The notes: a model not told the origin generated them from the letters alone. Counted from the first letter of the stretch, positions 26,291 to 35,336 are shown. The stretch is DNA of 54,243 nucleotides from Candidatus Peregrinibacteria bacterium (GCA_018658105.1 JABHVW010000006.1:1-54243); one strand, 5' to 3'. Made by a program: numbers and translations.

Positions 26291-27197
26291 GTTTTTTCGC
26301 CCAATCTTTTCTTAAGTCTAATCGTCTATCTCGGTCGTGAAATTTTAATATTGTATCGCTAATAATTGTTCCACTTTGATCAGATAATAGTTTGTATTTT
26401 TCTTCTGCACGATTTTTTTGCCATTTTTTAAAAGTATTTTCCCAAGCATTGCTAGCGAATAACTTTTCGATTCTTTCTTTCCATTTCTCAGCTTTTTCTG
26501 ACCTTCTTCTGAAGAATCTGCGTTTTGAAGTTATAGTTGTGAAATATGATTCCAGCCAGTTTTCGTTTGCTAAAAGCAGTTCTTCATATGTTTCGTAATT
26601 TCCAGCCACTGGCTCAAGAGTTTTGAGCCAATATGCAAGGTAAATGTCATAAGGTTTGTGCGCCATATCTTCAAAGTTCATTGCATCTTCTGAAATGTAA
26701 AAGCTTAAGCAGAAGCGCTTTTTAGTCTTATTGCCGTGTCTTCTTACTCCAAGAATACTTGTGAACAATGTTAAGAAAAATCTTGCTGTAAACATTTTGT
26801 TTTTTTCTGTAATCACGAGGAGATCGATATCGCTTTTGAAATCTACATTTGAAATTGGCGTGCTATTGCAAACGGCGACTAACTTTATGAATGGGCAGAA
26901 TGAAAATAAGAAATTATATTTATTCACTTTCTTCCAATATTCTTTGGTTCTTTTTCTTTTTTGTTTGAATTCTTCATAGAGTTTTTCATCGCCTTTTATT
27001 GAATAATATCCGTCATAAAAACTAATTAATGGACTCTCTTTCAAATAAATGTCTATCTTTCTTTCATCTGCAGTTGCGAAAAATAAATGCTCGCTAATTT
27101 CGGCTCGAGTAAGCGGGATGCTAAATAAATCGAAGTATGCAAGCGTGGCAATTACAGCTTGTTTTACAGTTAAAGATTTAGGGAAAATATCATTCAT
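26274..27197 (-). CDS. Nucleotidyltransferase-fold protein with N-terminal winged-helix-like region
   Basis: This 307-residue protein has an N-terminal part (about 1-75) that looks like a winged helix (IPLTRAEISEHL, SFYDGYYSIKG), followed by a pol-beta-type nucleotidyltransferase core with FKSDIDLLVITE, a D-x-D metal pair. The glycine-serine of the GS motif is changed to NVD. The C-terminal half is helical and very basic. Function is unknown. Such stand-alone proteins occur in Patescibacteria. It is divergent from uvrC with 40 bp between the starts. Confidence 0.65.
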   Translation of the reverse strand: MNDIFPKSLTVKQAVIATLAYFDLFSIPLTRAEISEHLFFATADERKIDIYLKESPLISFYDGYYSIKGDEKLYEEFKQKRKRTKEYWKKVNKYNFLFSFCPFIKLVAVCNSTPISNVDFKSDIDLLVITEKNKMFTARFFLTLFTSILGVRRHGNKTKKRFCLSFYISEDAMNFEDMAHKPYDIYLAYWLKTLEPVAGNYETYEELLLANENWLESYFTTITSKRRFFRRRSEKAEKWKERIEKLFASNAWENTFKKWQKNRAEEKYKLLSDQSGTIISDTILKFHDRDRRLDLRKDWAKKLNELL

Positions 27198-27199
27198 AT

Positions 27200-27228
27200 T
27201 TGATCTGCTTGAGGAATGAGCTTACCAT
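27200..27228 (+). promoter_or_regulatory. Probable near-leaderless promoter for uvrC
   Basis: TTGATC (27200-27205), 17-bp spacer, TACCAT (27223-27228). The -10 match is moderate. The ATG of uvrC lies 9 nt after the -10 box, leaving at most a few bases of leader. Confidence 0.4.
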
Positions 27229-27237
27229 GAGAATGTT

Positions 27238-29547
27238 ATGGGAAAAAGCTCCATTCAATCATTGCTGAAAAATTTGCCAAGCACACCTGGCGTATATCGT
27301 TTTAAAAATGATGAAGGCACTGTGCTCTATGTTGGTAAGGCTAAGAATTTAAAAAACCGTGTTCGGTCATATTTTCAAAAACAAAATAATAGACCAATTC
27401 GTACGCAAAAGCTGATTGAAAAAACTATAGATTTGGAGTGGACTGAGGTTGGAAGTGACATTGAGGCGATTTTTTTAGAAACGAATTTAATTAAAGAATT
27501 AAGGCCGAAATATAATGTTTTAATGAAGGATGATAAGAACTGGGTTTACATTAAAATTACAAAAGATGAATTGTTTCCGCGCATTAAAATTGTTAGAAAA
27601 GTTGAGAATGATAAGGCAAGATATTTTGGGCCATCAACTGCTGCCGGAAAGTTAAAAAAGACTCTTCTTTTGTTGCAAAAATTATTTATGTATAGAACTT
27701 GTGATCTTGGCATTGATTGGAGGAATGATGAGGCGAAAATTACTAAAAAAACAATTGCCTTTCCTTGTCTTGATTACCATATTAAGAGATGTGCTGGCCC
27801 TTGTATTTCTAAAATTTCACCAGAAGAATATGGCGAATCGATACGTAAAATCGAATTATTTTTGGAGGGAAAAACTTCAGAAATTGAAGGTAAATTGAAG
27901 AAACAAATGGCCGACTGTGTTGCGAAGAAAGCATATGAAAAAGCAGGTATTCTTCGGGACAAACTTCAAGCGATTGATGGCTTGATCCAGAAGCAATTGG
28001 TCACCTCTGCTGACCATAGCACTATGGATGTTTTGGCCTTCACTCTGAATGAAGGAAAGGCTTATTTCACTTTATTTGCACTTAGAGACGGTAAGCTTTT
28101 AAAACAGGAGAATTTTGTATTAAGCGCCTCTGGTTTCGAAAGTGGTGATGAAGATATGGCTCCTGAAGTTCTTGAGACATTCTTATTCCAATATTACTCA
28201 AAAGCTGCAGATATTCCGCCACAAATTTTTGTTCCAGCTGGCCTACCTGAAATGGATTTATTTCATGATTGGATTAAGGATCGAGCGGGCAAAGTTGTAA
28301 AATTAAAAACACCTCAGAAGGGTAAAAAGCATAAACTCTTAGATCTTGCGAAGAAAAATGCTTTGAGCTTTCAGAAGCAGCAAATTGCAAGGTGGGCTGG
28401 TTTTGAAGAGGACGATATGGAGTCATTAGAGGAATTAGCGAGAGTTCTTGAGATGAAAAAGAAACCCAAAAGGATTGAGGCTTATGATATTTCACACTTA
28501 GGAGGTACCGATACTGTCGCCTCAATGGTTGTATTTGAAAATGGCAAATCCAAAAAATCTGATTATAGAAAATTTCGTTTAAGAACTCTTGAGGAAGGGG
28601 AGATTGATGATTTTAAATCGATGACTGAGATTCTAAAAAGAAGGCTTAGATATATTTCAGTTTTGCCAAAGGGTGTAACTGTTCGAAAAGCAACTAAGTC
28701 GCGCACCAAAGATATCGATGAATTAAGAGGTGAGTGGCATGATGTTGAGAGTGATGTGGGCGAAACTTTCAGTGAATATTTTGTGGCATTTTTCGAGAAA
28801 AAGGTTGTGGGAATTATGAGAATGACTCCAGGTAAAGATGGTAAATTTTTAATGAGATCTTTGTACGTTAAGCATGAGCATAGGGGCTCTGGTATTGCTT
28901 ATGGGTTGATGGCATACGCCAGTAAAAAGTTGAAAGCTAAGCGTGTTTACCTTTCTTGTTTTGATCACATGAAAGATTTTTATGAAAATTTTGGTTTTGA
29001 TTTGGTTAAATCTATTCCAAAAGAATTTACAGATTTATATCTTGATGTTTTGATCGCTGAAAATCCTGATGAAAATATGAATTTCTATGCCTTTGATCCA
29101 AAGAAGAATTATGACGCATCTTTTAAGACAAAACCTGATTTACTTTTAATTGATGGTGGCAAGGGTCAGCTGAGCTCAGCAAAAAAAGCTTTAGACTATT
29201 TTGGGCTTGAGATTCCTATGATTTCTCTTGCAAAGAGGGAAGAGGAAATTTTTCTTCCTGGAAAATCTTTACCTTTGTTAATTCCAGTTGACTCAAAGGC
29301 TTCTAAACTTTTGCAAAGGTTAAGGAATGAAGCGCATAGATTTGCAATTTCATTTCAAAAGAAATCCAGAAAAAAACATTTAACTTCTTCTGTTTTAGAT
29401 AAAATTGATGGCTTGGGTGAAAAGATGAAGCTTAAACTTCTAAAAGAGTTCACTTCTCCTAAGCAAGTTTTTTTAGCTTCTGAGGAATCTTTGGCTGCTA
29501 TTGTAGGGCCGAAATTAGCAAAAGCAATTAAGTCCTATGAAGCTTAG
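27238..29547 (+). CDS. uvrC: UvrC excinuclease with an inserted GNAT acetyltransferase domain
   Basis: This 769-residue protein is UvrC, the nuclease that makes both cuts in nucleotide excision repair. It has the GIY-YIG domain (about 12-95; GVYRF, VLYVGKAKNLKNRVRSYF), the UVR motif region (about 195-235), the RNase-H-like nuclease (D417 in AYDISH, D639 in LIDGGKGQL, RNEAHRFA) and C-terminal helix-hairpin-helix motifs. It is about 150 residues longer than usual because a GNAT fold (about 478-620; VRKATKSRTKD, MRSLYVKHEHRGSGIAYGL, FYENFGFDL) sits between RRLRY and PDLLLIDGG inside the nuclease domain. All nuclease residues remain, so both activities are plausible. No frameshift is seen at the joins. 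Confidence 0.92.
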   Translation: MGKSSIQSLLKNLPSTPGVYRFKNDEGTVLYVGKAKNLKNRVRSYFQKQNNRPIRTQKLIEKTIDLEWTEVGSDIEAIFLETNLIKELRPKYNVLMKDDKNWVYIKITKDELFPRIKIVRKVENDKARYFGPSTAAGKLKKTLLLLQKLFMYRTCDLGIDWRNDEAKITKKTIAFPCLDYHIKRCAGPCISKISPEEYGESIRKIELFLEGKTSEIEGKLKKQMADCVAKKAYEKAGILRDKLQAIDGLIQKQLVTSADHSTMDVLAFTLNEGKAYFTLFALRDGKLLKQENFVLSASGFESGDEDMAPEVLETFLFQYYSKAADIPPQIFVPAGLPEMDLFHDWIKDRAGKVVKLKTPQKGKKHKLLDLAKKNALSFQKQQIARWAGFEEDDMESLEELARVLEMKKKPKRIEAYDISHLGGTDTVASMVVFENGKSKKSDYRKFRLRTLEEGEIDDFKSMTEILKRRLRYISVLPKGVTVRKATKSRTKDIDELRGEWHDVESDVGETFSEYFVAFFEKKVVGIMRMTPGKDGKFLMRSLYVKHEHRGSGIAYGLMAYASKKLKAKRVYLSCFDHMKDFYENFGFDLVKSIPKEFTDLYLDVLIAENPDENMNFYAFDPKKNYDASFKTKPDLLLIDGGKGQLSSAKKALDYFGLEIPMISLAKREEEIFLPGKSLPLLIPVDSKASKLLQRLRNEAHRFAISFQKKSRKKHLTSSVLDKIDGLGEKMKLKLLKEFTSPKQVFLASEESLAAIVGPKLAKAIKSYEA

Positions 29548-30479
29548 TTAGAGTATGTTTCGGTTTCGTGATGAGCTGCAGCCCATGAGAACCAAAAGCT
29601 GTAAACAGGATAAATGTTTTCACCTGTGTCTTCTCTTTGGATATGAATTTCTTGAGTGTCTGCGTCGAAATCAATATTTAAACTTACATCTGCAAGTGTG
29701 TCAGTGAAATTTCCACCTTGAAGGTTTTCAATGAGGTAAGCTTTGAATTTCCCATCGACTTCTATTCCGTAAACTGGTGCTTTTGAGTGGTAAAGATTGT
29801 TTTGCAAGCTAACTGGGAAATATAGATTTTCTGTTAATTCGTATGAATCATAAGGTGTGCTTGTGTAGTTTCTATCAAAACCAGTTTCTCTTGAAAGAAC
29901 TTCTCCATTTGGGTGAGCTGCCTTCCAATCTTTCCAACGTAAGTTCTGATGTGGAAGTAATTCTAAGCTTGCACCTGTCATTTCGCCAACGATTGCTTCG
30001 CCTAATATTTGTGACCAATATGAATCTGTTTGTCTGTCGTACATTACTAGGTTTGACTCCCATAATTTTCCGCTAGTTCCAAATTCTGAAGTTTCGCCAT
30101 TAACTGTTGGGTCAAATACAATTCCGCTCCCGCAAAGAGGGCAATATGTGATTAATGCGTCTTGGCTGCCGATTGTGTCATTTACAATTTCGTGCCAAAC
30201 CAAAATTTGAAATGGGTAAAATCGATCAACTCCGTCGAATGAAACTGCTAAACCAATTCCGTCATCTTCTAAAAATACCTCTGCATCGGCAACTGATGTA
30301 AATTCTGGTTCATCTATTGATGGGATTCCGTCTTTTGGAGGCCCTCCGCTAAGTATGTCTTCTAAAGGGACGCTGTGTTTTTGGTCGTCAGTCGTCATTT
30401 GACCTGTAGTTTCAGCTACATTTTGTGAGCATGCGCTTAAGAGAATGCTCATCATTAATATTAGTGCGATTTTTTTCAT
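29544..30479 (-). CDS. DUF3179 domain lipoprotein
   Basis: This 311-residue protein has a lipoprotein signal (lipobox LLSAC, Cys about residue 17), then a DUF3179 domain: FYPFQILVWHEIVND, LITYCPLCGSGIVFD and YDRQTDSYWSQILGEAI. The CPLC motif in this domain could bind metal or form a disulfide. Family function is unknown. The gene converges on uvrC with a 4-bp overlap. The tRNA-Leu lies just upstream on the same strand. Confidence 0.85.
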   Translation of the reverse strand: MKKIALILMMSILLSACSQNVAETTGQMTTDDQKHSVPLEDILSGGPPKDGIPSIDEPEFTSVADAEVFLEDDGIGLAVSFDGVDRFYPFQILVWHEIVNDTIGSQDALITYCPLCGSGIVFDPTVNGETSEFGTSGKLWESNLVMYDRQTDSYWSQILGEAIVGEMTGASLELLPHQNLRWKDWKAAHPNGEVLSRETGFDRNYTSTPYDSYELTENLYFPVSLQNNLYHSKAPVYGIEVDGKFKAYLIENLQGGNFTDTLADVSLNIDFDADTQEIHIQREDTGENIYPVYSFWFSWAAAHHETETYSN

Positions 30480-30499
30480 AATATGTGTTGGCTATAAGA

Positions 30500-30586
30500 T
30501 GGTGCCGAAGGTGGGAATCGAACCCACACTCCCCTAGAGGAACGGGATTTTGAGTCCCGCGCGTCTACCAATTCCGCCACTTCGGC
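30500..30586 (-). tRNA. tRNA-Leu(CAA)
   Basis: The minus strand folds as a class II tRNA: acceptor GCCGAAG/CTTCGGC, anticodon loop CTCAAAA giving anticodon CAA (reads UUG), a long variable arm, T-loop GTTCGATTC, and an encoded CCA at the 3' end (30500-30502). It is the only tRNA I see in the window. Confidence 0.95.
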
Positions 30587-30595
30587 ATTGCCGTG

Positions 30596-30624
30596 AATTT
30601 ACACTATTTGGTAATCAGGCACAA
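30596..30624 (-). promoter_or_regulatory. Promoter of tRNA-Leu
   Basis: On the minus strand: TTGTGC (30619-30624), 17-bp spacer, TAAATT (30596-30601). The predicted start is 2-3 nt before the mature 5' end of the tRNA, so little 5' trimming by RNase P would be needed. Confidence 0.5.
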
Positions 30625-30666
30625 TGTGCTATTGTTGCCGCGATTTCAATTTAACTTATATATTAC

Positions 30667-31353
30667 ATGAAAAATAATCTCCAAAACCTGTGGGTTGGCC
30701 TCAGTTTTCTAGCAGTTGGACTTATTGTAGGATTAACTTTCAATAATGGTTCAGTTGGAAAAGCTGACTTACGTAATACGGTTAAAGATGATTCTCAAGC
30801 TGCTGAGCAGCAAGAACTAGAGTTTGTTTCTGTTTCTGTAGATGATGACGCGGTTTTAGGTGATGCAAATGCACCTGTAACAATTATTGAATTTAGTGAT
30901 TTCCAATGTCCATATTGTGCTAGATTTTTCACTGATACAATGGGATCTCTTAAGGCAGAATATATTGATAAAGGTTTAGTTAAATTGGTTTTTCGTGATT
31001 TCCCACTTCCAAGCCATACTCAAGCACAATTAGCGGCTGAGGCGGCAGAATGTGCTGGTGAAACTAGTGATGAAAAATATTATGAATACCATGACATGCT
31101 TTTTGAAAAAACAGCCTCATGGTCATACCAAGAAGATGCTGAAGAAAAGTTAATTGCTTATGGTGATGAGATCGGTGTAGATATTAGAACTTGTCTTGCA
31201 AATGGCGAGCAAACTGAAGAAGTACAAAAAGATTATGCAGCTGCACGTGGTTATGGAGTTTCTGGAACTCCAACATTCTTTATAAATGGCAAAAAATTGG
31301 TTGGGGCTTACCCTTGGGATGTAATTAAAGCTCTAATCGACGAAGAGCTTTAA
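30667..31353 (+). CDS. Membrane-anchored DsbA-like thiol oxidoreductase
   Basis: This 228-residue protein has an N-terminal membrane anchor (about residues 9-27), a linker, then a DsbA-type thioredoxin fold. The CPYC active site is C81-C84 in FSDFQCPYCARFF, and the cis-Pro loop is GVSGTPTFFING. It likely forms or isomerises disulfides outside the membrane. A lipoprotein with several Cys is encoded 2.4 kb downstream. An AT-rich TATATA box ends 4 nt before the ATG, with a possible TTGCCG at -35, so the mRNA could be leaderless. obgE follows 10 bp later. Confidence 0.9.
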   Translation: MKNNLQNLWVGLSFLAVGLIVGLTFNNGSVGKADLRNTVKDDSQAAEQQELEFVSVSVDDDAVLGDANAPVTIIEFSDFQCPYCARFFTDTMGSLKAEYIDKGLVKLVFRDFPLPSHTQAQLAAEAAECAGETSDEKYYEYHDMLFEKTASWSYQEDAEEKLIAYGDEIGVDIRTCLANGEQTEEVQKDYAAARGYGVSGTPTFFINGKKLVGAYPWDVIKALIDEEL

Positions 31354-31363
31354 ACAACTAATT

Positions 31364-32752
31364 ATGTTTTTTGATGAAGTCTCCCTCGATGTTGAGGGTG
31401 GAAAAGGTGGTAATGGAATGGTGAATTTTCATCGTGAGAAGTTTATTGCTTATGGCCCACCAGATGGTGGGGATGGTGGTAATGGTGGTTCGGTGATTTT
31501 AAGAGCAGATGAGAATATTAATACATTTAGGCATTTCTCTGGGAAAAAGCATTTTAAAGCTGAGCCTGGTGTGAATGGTCATAAAGACAATATGACAGGT
31601 AGAGCAGGTGAGGATTTAATTATCAAGGTGCCTGTTGGTACTATTATTTATGATGCGGCAACAGGTGATCAGCTTGTTGACCTTAAAAAGCATTTGTCTG
31701 AGTTTCACGGGGCTAAAGGTGGGCGAGGTGGTTATGGTAATGGTCACTTTGCATCTAGTGTGAGGCAGTCTCCTAAGTTTGCAGAGCTGGGTGATATTGG
31801 CCAAATTAAGAGTATTCGCCTCGAAATTCAATTAGTTGCTGATCTTGGATTGCTTGGGCTTCCATCAGCGGGTAAATCTACATTGATTTCTCATGTTACG
31901 GCGGCTAAACCTAAAGTTGGAGCTTATCCTTTCACAACTCTTGTTCCAAACTTGGGTGTTGTAAATTTATCTAAATTTGGAGGGGATAGTGAACAAAGTT
32001 TTGTGATTGCAGATATGCCTGGAATTATTGAAGGCGCATCTGAAGGGAAAGGCTTGGGAGATAAATTTTTGAGACATATATCTAGAAGTGCGATTCTTTT
32101 GTACTTATTGGATCCATTTGCTTATGAAAATCAAAGCATCTCTGATCAGTATAAAATGCTTCATGATGAGCTTGAAAAGTTTAATCCTGAGCTGATTAAG
32201 AAGGAATTTTTTGTTGTAATGAATAAAATTGATGCGATTCCTGATGAAGATCGTGAGGAATTGAGAGGGAAATTACTTACTGACTATCCTGAATTGAAAG
32301 ATAAATTCTTTATGGCTTCAGGAGTAAGTGGCGAAAATCTAGATAAATTGATATTTGCGGCTTGGAATATGATTCAAAAGGCTGATGAATTGCCTGAGGA
32401 TCTTGATGACTCTGATGATTTAGAAGAATATGTTCCTGTGGCGCTGATTGATGATCAAGGCTTTAAAGTTGAAAAAATTAGGGAAATTAAGTCGGGCGAG
32501 CTTGGTGAGCCTTTGTATGGCCAGCTAATTGCAGATGAATCTTTACCAACCCGCACCTTATATTATGTTACAGGGCAAAGAATCGAGCAGATCTCAAGAA
32601 TGACAAATACAGAATATGAAGGTGGAATTCATAGAGTTTATGACGTGATGAAAAAGATGAATATTAAAGAAGCTCTTCGAAAAGAAGGTGCTAAAACTGG
32701 TGATTACATAAAAATTGGGCCAAATACTTTTGAATTTCACGATCTAAAATGA
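31364..32752 (+). CDS. obgE: Ribosome-associated GTPase Obg
   Basis: This 462-residue GTPase for 50S assembly and stress control has the Gly-rich Obg fold (about 1-158; EGGKGGNGMVNFHREK, GGDGGNGGSV), a G domain (LGLPSAGKSTLISHV, DMPGIIEGA, NKID) and a C-terminal OCT domain ending GDYIKIGPNTFEFHD. It is the second gene of the DsbA-obgE-pth-rplU unit; its stop overlaps the pth ATG (ATGA). Confidence 0.96.
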   Translation: MFFDEVSLDVEGGKGGNGMVNFHREKFIAYGPPDGGDGGNGGSVILRADENINTFRHFSGKKHFKAEPGVNGHKDNMTGRAGEDLIIKVPVGTIIYDAATGDQLVDLKKHLSEFHGAKGGRGGYGNGHFASSVRQSPKFAELGDIGQIKSIRLEIQLVADLGLLGLPSAGKSTLISHVTAAKPKVGAYPFTTLVPNLGVVNLSKFGGDSEQSFVIADMPGIIEGASEGKGLGDKFLRHISRSAILLYLLDPFAYENQSISDQYKMLHDELEKFNPELIKKEFFVVMNKIDAIPDEDREELRGKLLTDYPELKDKFFMASGVSGENLDKLIFAAWNMIQKADELPEDLDDSDDLEEYVPVALIDDQGFKVEKIREIKSGELGEPLYGQLIADESLPTRTLYYVTGQRIEQISRMTNTEYEGGIHRVYDVMKKMNIKEALRKEGAKTGDYIKIGPNTFEFHDLK

Positions 32753-33288
32753 AAATAATATGCGGTTTAGGAAATCCCGGAGCTAAATATTCTGGCACCA
32801 GGCATAATGCTGGATTCGATTTTATAGATATTTATGCAGAGAAGCATGGTTACCCAGAGTTTTCTGAGAAATGGGGGGCTTTAGTTAGTGAAACTGGCAA
32901 TGCAGATGAGAAAATTCTCTTGCTTAAACCGCAAAGCTTTATGAATTTGTCGGGTGAATCACTGGCAAAATTTGTTAATTTTTATAAACTTGATCTGACA
33001 GACCTGTTTGTTGTTTATGATGATGTTGATTTAAAGCTTGGAGAAGTGAGATTTCGTACAGAGGGGAGTGCAGGCACACATAATGGAATGAAGTCCGTTA
33101 TTCAGTGCTTAGGTGCTCAGAATTTCAATAGATTACGCCTTGGAGTTGAATCGAGAGGGGAGACGAGCCCTGCAGAAATGGATATTTCAGACTTTGTTTT
33201 ATCTAAATTTTCAGACGAAGAGCTTACTATTTTCAAAGCTGAACTTAGTAATGCAATAACAATTCTCGAAAAATCTCTTGCTAGATAG
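32749..33288 (+). CDS. pth: Peptidyl-tRNA hydrolase
   Basis: This 179-residue protein releases peptides from stalled peptidyl-tRNA. It shows CGLGNPGAKYSGTRHNAGF with the catalytic His, FMNLSGESL, VYDDVDLKLGEVRFR and GSAGTHNGMKSVI. Length is normal (about 190). It starts inside the obgE stop. Confidence 0.96.
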   Translation: MKIICGLGNPGAKYSGTRHNAGFDFIDIYAEKHGYPEFSEKWGALVSETGNADEKILLLKPQSFMNLSGESLAKFVNFYKLDLTDLFVVYDDVDLKLGEVRFRTEGSAGTHNGMKSVIQCLGAQNFNRLRLGVESRGETSPAEMDISDFVLSKFSDEELTIFKAELSNAITILEKSLAR

Positions 33289-33329
33289 GGAATTATTCCT
33301 TAAAGTAGCGTGGCATTTAAGAAATAAGC

Positions 33330-33713
33330 ATGTTTGCAGTAGTACACATTGGCGGAAAACAATACAAAGTTCATGAAAAAGATGAATTACGTGTTGAAAA
33401 GATAGAACTTGAAGAGGGTAAAAACCTTAAGATTAAAGAAGTTTTCCTTATTTCTGACGAAGAAGGTAAAGATATGAAGCTTGGAATGCCTTATGTTTCT
33501 GGCGCTCATGTTGAATGTCAGGTTGTAGAGCACGGTAGAGGTGAAAAAATTAGAGTTTTCAAGATGAAACCTAAGAAACGTTACTCTAAAACACAAGGTC
33601 ACAGACAAAGTTACACTCTATTGAAAATATTAAAGATTTCTTCTGTTGCAAAAAAGACTGCAGCTAAGAAGGAAGCAGCTCCAGCAAAGAAAGAAGTGGC
33701 TAAGGCTGAATAA
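33330..33713 (+). CDS. rplU: 50S ribosomal protein L21
   Basis: This 127-residue protein shows MFAVVHIGGKQYKVHEKD at the N-terminus and KMKPKKRYSKTQGHRQSYT in the rRNA-binding part. A Lys/Ala-rich tail of about 20 residues extends beyond the usual length. rpmA (L27), the normal neighbour, is not adjacent. Confidence 0.95.
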   Translation: MFAVVHIGGKQYKVHEKDELRVEKIELEEGKNLKIKEVFLISDEEGKDMKLGMPYVSGAHVECQVVEHGRGEKIRVFKMKPKKRYSKTQGHRQSYTLLKILKISSVAKKTAAKKEAAPAKKEVAKAE

Positions 33714-33719
33714 TTCAGC
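33705..33719 (+). terminator. Candidate terminator hairpin spanning the rplU stop codon
   Basis: GCTGAA and TTCAGC form a perfect 6-bp stem with the stop codon TAA as loop. It is followed by an AT-rich stretch (ACTTTACTT) that is not a clean T-run. A new promoter starts only 8 bp later, so a boundary here makes sense. Confidence 0.4.
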
Positions 33720-33726
33720 ACTTTAC

Positions 33727-33755
33727 TTGACGAAATAGCAAAGATGTGATTTAAT
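33727..33755 (+). promoter_or_regulatory. Extended -10 promoter for the Cys-rich lipoprotein
   Basis: TTGACG (33727-33732), 17-bp spacer, TTTAAT (33750-33755) preceded by TGA. The predicted start near 33762 lies after the ATG at 33757, which favours the second ATG at 33781 as the true start. Confidence 0.6.
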
Positions 33756-33780
33756 CATGTCTTATTTTAATTTAAATATT

Positions 33781-34386
33781 ATGGGATTATCAAAGATTGG
33801 ACAATTAGGTGTTGCAGCAGCTGCTTTAGTTGCAAGTGGGTGTGATGTACAAGAGAAAATCGTTAAAGCTACAGATGGAATTGGAGCACCAGAATGTTTA
33901 GATAATACAATGCTCGCAGGGAATCAAAGTGTATCTGATTTACATTTTGAAACTTCTAATGAGCTTTCTGGCCCAACAGTTGATGGTGGTCAATTAATTG
34001 CTCATTTAGTACCAAAAACTGGAGGTGGAGGTGATGTAAGTCCTGATAGAATCCAAAGAATGGCTAATAACCTTATTAAGTTAATTGCATTTGATGGAGC
34101 TTCTCCTGAAGATGCCCTTCTTGGATGTTTTGATGGAGGGAGAGGAGGTGATAGTTGTGGCGTATGGACTCCAGACTCTTATATGGATGGAAATCACCTA
34201 GTTGTATCTACTCCTGCTGGTGAAGCCGGCTCTGTGACTTGTTTTGTTGCAGCTGAAGGTTTCCCACCTAAACCACTTGGAGGTAGAGATACATGTCAAA
34301 GAATTTACTCGATTGATGGATATGGTGAGGTTTGTTACTCAACAATCACCCTTCCTGATGGGACTTTGGGTGCTCAAGTATTTTAA
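33781..34386 (+). CDS. Cys-rich putative lipoprotein, unknown
   Basis: The 201-residue product starts at the second in-frame ATG, chosen because the promoter would start transcription after the first. The N-terminus is a lipoprotein-type signal ending LVASGC (C21). The mature part has six further Cys (ECLD, LGCF, DSCG, VTCF, DTCQ, EVCY), enough for three disulfides, and Gly-rich loops. I do not recognise a family. It is exported and probably disulfide-stabilised. The last 41 bp overlap rluD. Confidence 0.65.
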   Translation: MGLSKIGQLGVAAAALVASGCDVQEKIVKATDGIGAPECLDNTMLAGNQSVSDLHFETSNELSGPTVDGGQLIAHLVPKTGGGGDVSPDRIQRMANNLIKLIAFDGASPEDALLGCFDGGRGGDSCGVWTPDSYMDGNHLVVSTPAGEAGSVTCFVAAEGFPPKPLGGRDTCQRIYSIDGYGEVCYSTITLPDGTLGAQVF

Positions 34387-35290
34387 GAGCCCCCTCTAAA
34401 TCATCTGATAATTTAGCTTCATAGCACTGGCCTTCAAAAGCCAGTGTTTTTGCATGTAGAAACTGTCTATTTAGCTTGAAATGTTCTCTGAAGTATTTAT
34501 TAATTTTTTTATCTCCGTATGTTTTGTCGCCAATTACAGGGTGGCCTATGCTGCCGAGGTGCACACGTATTTGATGTGTTCGGCCAGTTTCAATATTTAC
34601 CTTTAGCATGCTTACAGAACCTTTGTTTTTCAGTCTGAATGTCTGCATTATCTCAAAGCTTGTAATTGCATTTCTACCTTGTGGGTTTATTGCGATTTCT
34701 TTTCTTGCCTTGCTGCTGCGCTTTAATGCTGCATCGATTCGGCCTTTTTTGGTTTTTGGCACTCCTTTTACAAGTGCAATGTATGTTTTTTCAATTTCTC
34801 TATCTTGAAACAGCTTCGCTAATTTTTGATGAGTTTTATTGCTTTTTGCTATCAGTAAAACCCCTGATGTTTCCTTATCTAGCCTGTGAACTATTCCTGG
34901 CCTTTCGCTGTCGCCCAAGCTACTTAGCTTGCAATGGGCGAGGGCTGCGTTAACTACAGTGCCTTCCATGTGGCCGCTCGCTGCAGGGTGAACCACCATT
35001 CCAGCCGCCTTATTTATTACTAGTAGGTTTTTATCTTCGTGGATTACTTCTAGCTCAATGTTTTGGGCTTTCACTTTAGTTTCTTTCGCAACACGGAGCC
35101 TATATGAAATCTTATCATTATCTTTTAGCTTTACACCTGCCTTTTTGATGCCCTTATCGTTTAGATGGATATTATCCTCCTTAATTAATATCTGCACCTG
35201 GCTACGAGATATATCTAACCTTTCTGAAAGGTATATATCTAGTCGCTGTCCAACTTCTTTTTCGGTGATTTTTATGCTTTGAAATTGCAT
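34346..35290 (-). CDS. rluD: RluD-type 23S rRNA pseudouridine synthase
   Basis: This 314-residue protein has an N-terminal S4 domain (about 12-75) and a RluA/RluD-family catalytic domain with the catalytic Asp in HRLDKETSGVLLIAK, then TGRTHQIRVHL and HPVIGDKTYG. It modifies uridines in 23S rRNA. RluD is the likeliest member given the S4 domain, but exact target sites cannot be read from sequence. It is divergent from tyrS. Confidence 0.88.
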   Translation of the reverse strand: MQFQSIKITEKEVGQRLDIYLSERLDISRSQVQILIKEDNIHLNDKGIKKAGVKLKDNDKISYRLRVAKETKVKAQNIELEVIHEDKNLLVINKAAGMVVHPAASGHMEGTVVNAALAHCKLSSLGDSERPGIVHRLDKETSGVLLIAKSNKTHQKLAKLFQDREIEKTYIALVKGVPKTKKGRIDAALKRSSKARKEIAINPQGRNAITSFEIMQTFRLKNKGSVSMLKVNIETGRTHQIRVHLGSIGHPVIGDKTYGDKKINKYFREHFKLNRQFLHAKTLAFEGQCYEAKLSDDLEGALKILEHPKSHQEG

Positions 35291-35336
35291 TTGGAAAGTG
35301 CCTTTGTTAATCTGATCAAGCTTTTTATACCATACT

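Noticed and set aside
35291-35336. T-box leader before tyrS
   Set aside because: The gap to the divergent gene is 46 bp, too short, and holds only a weak promoter.
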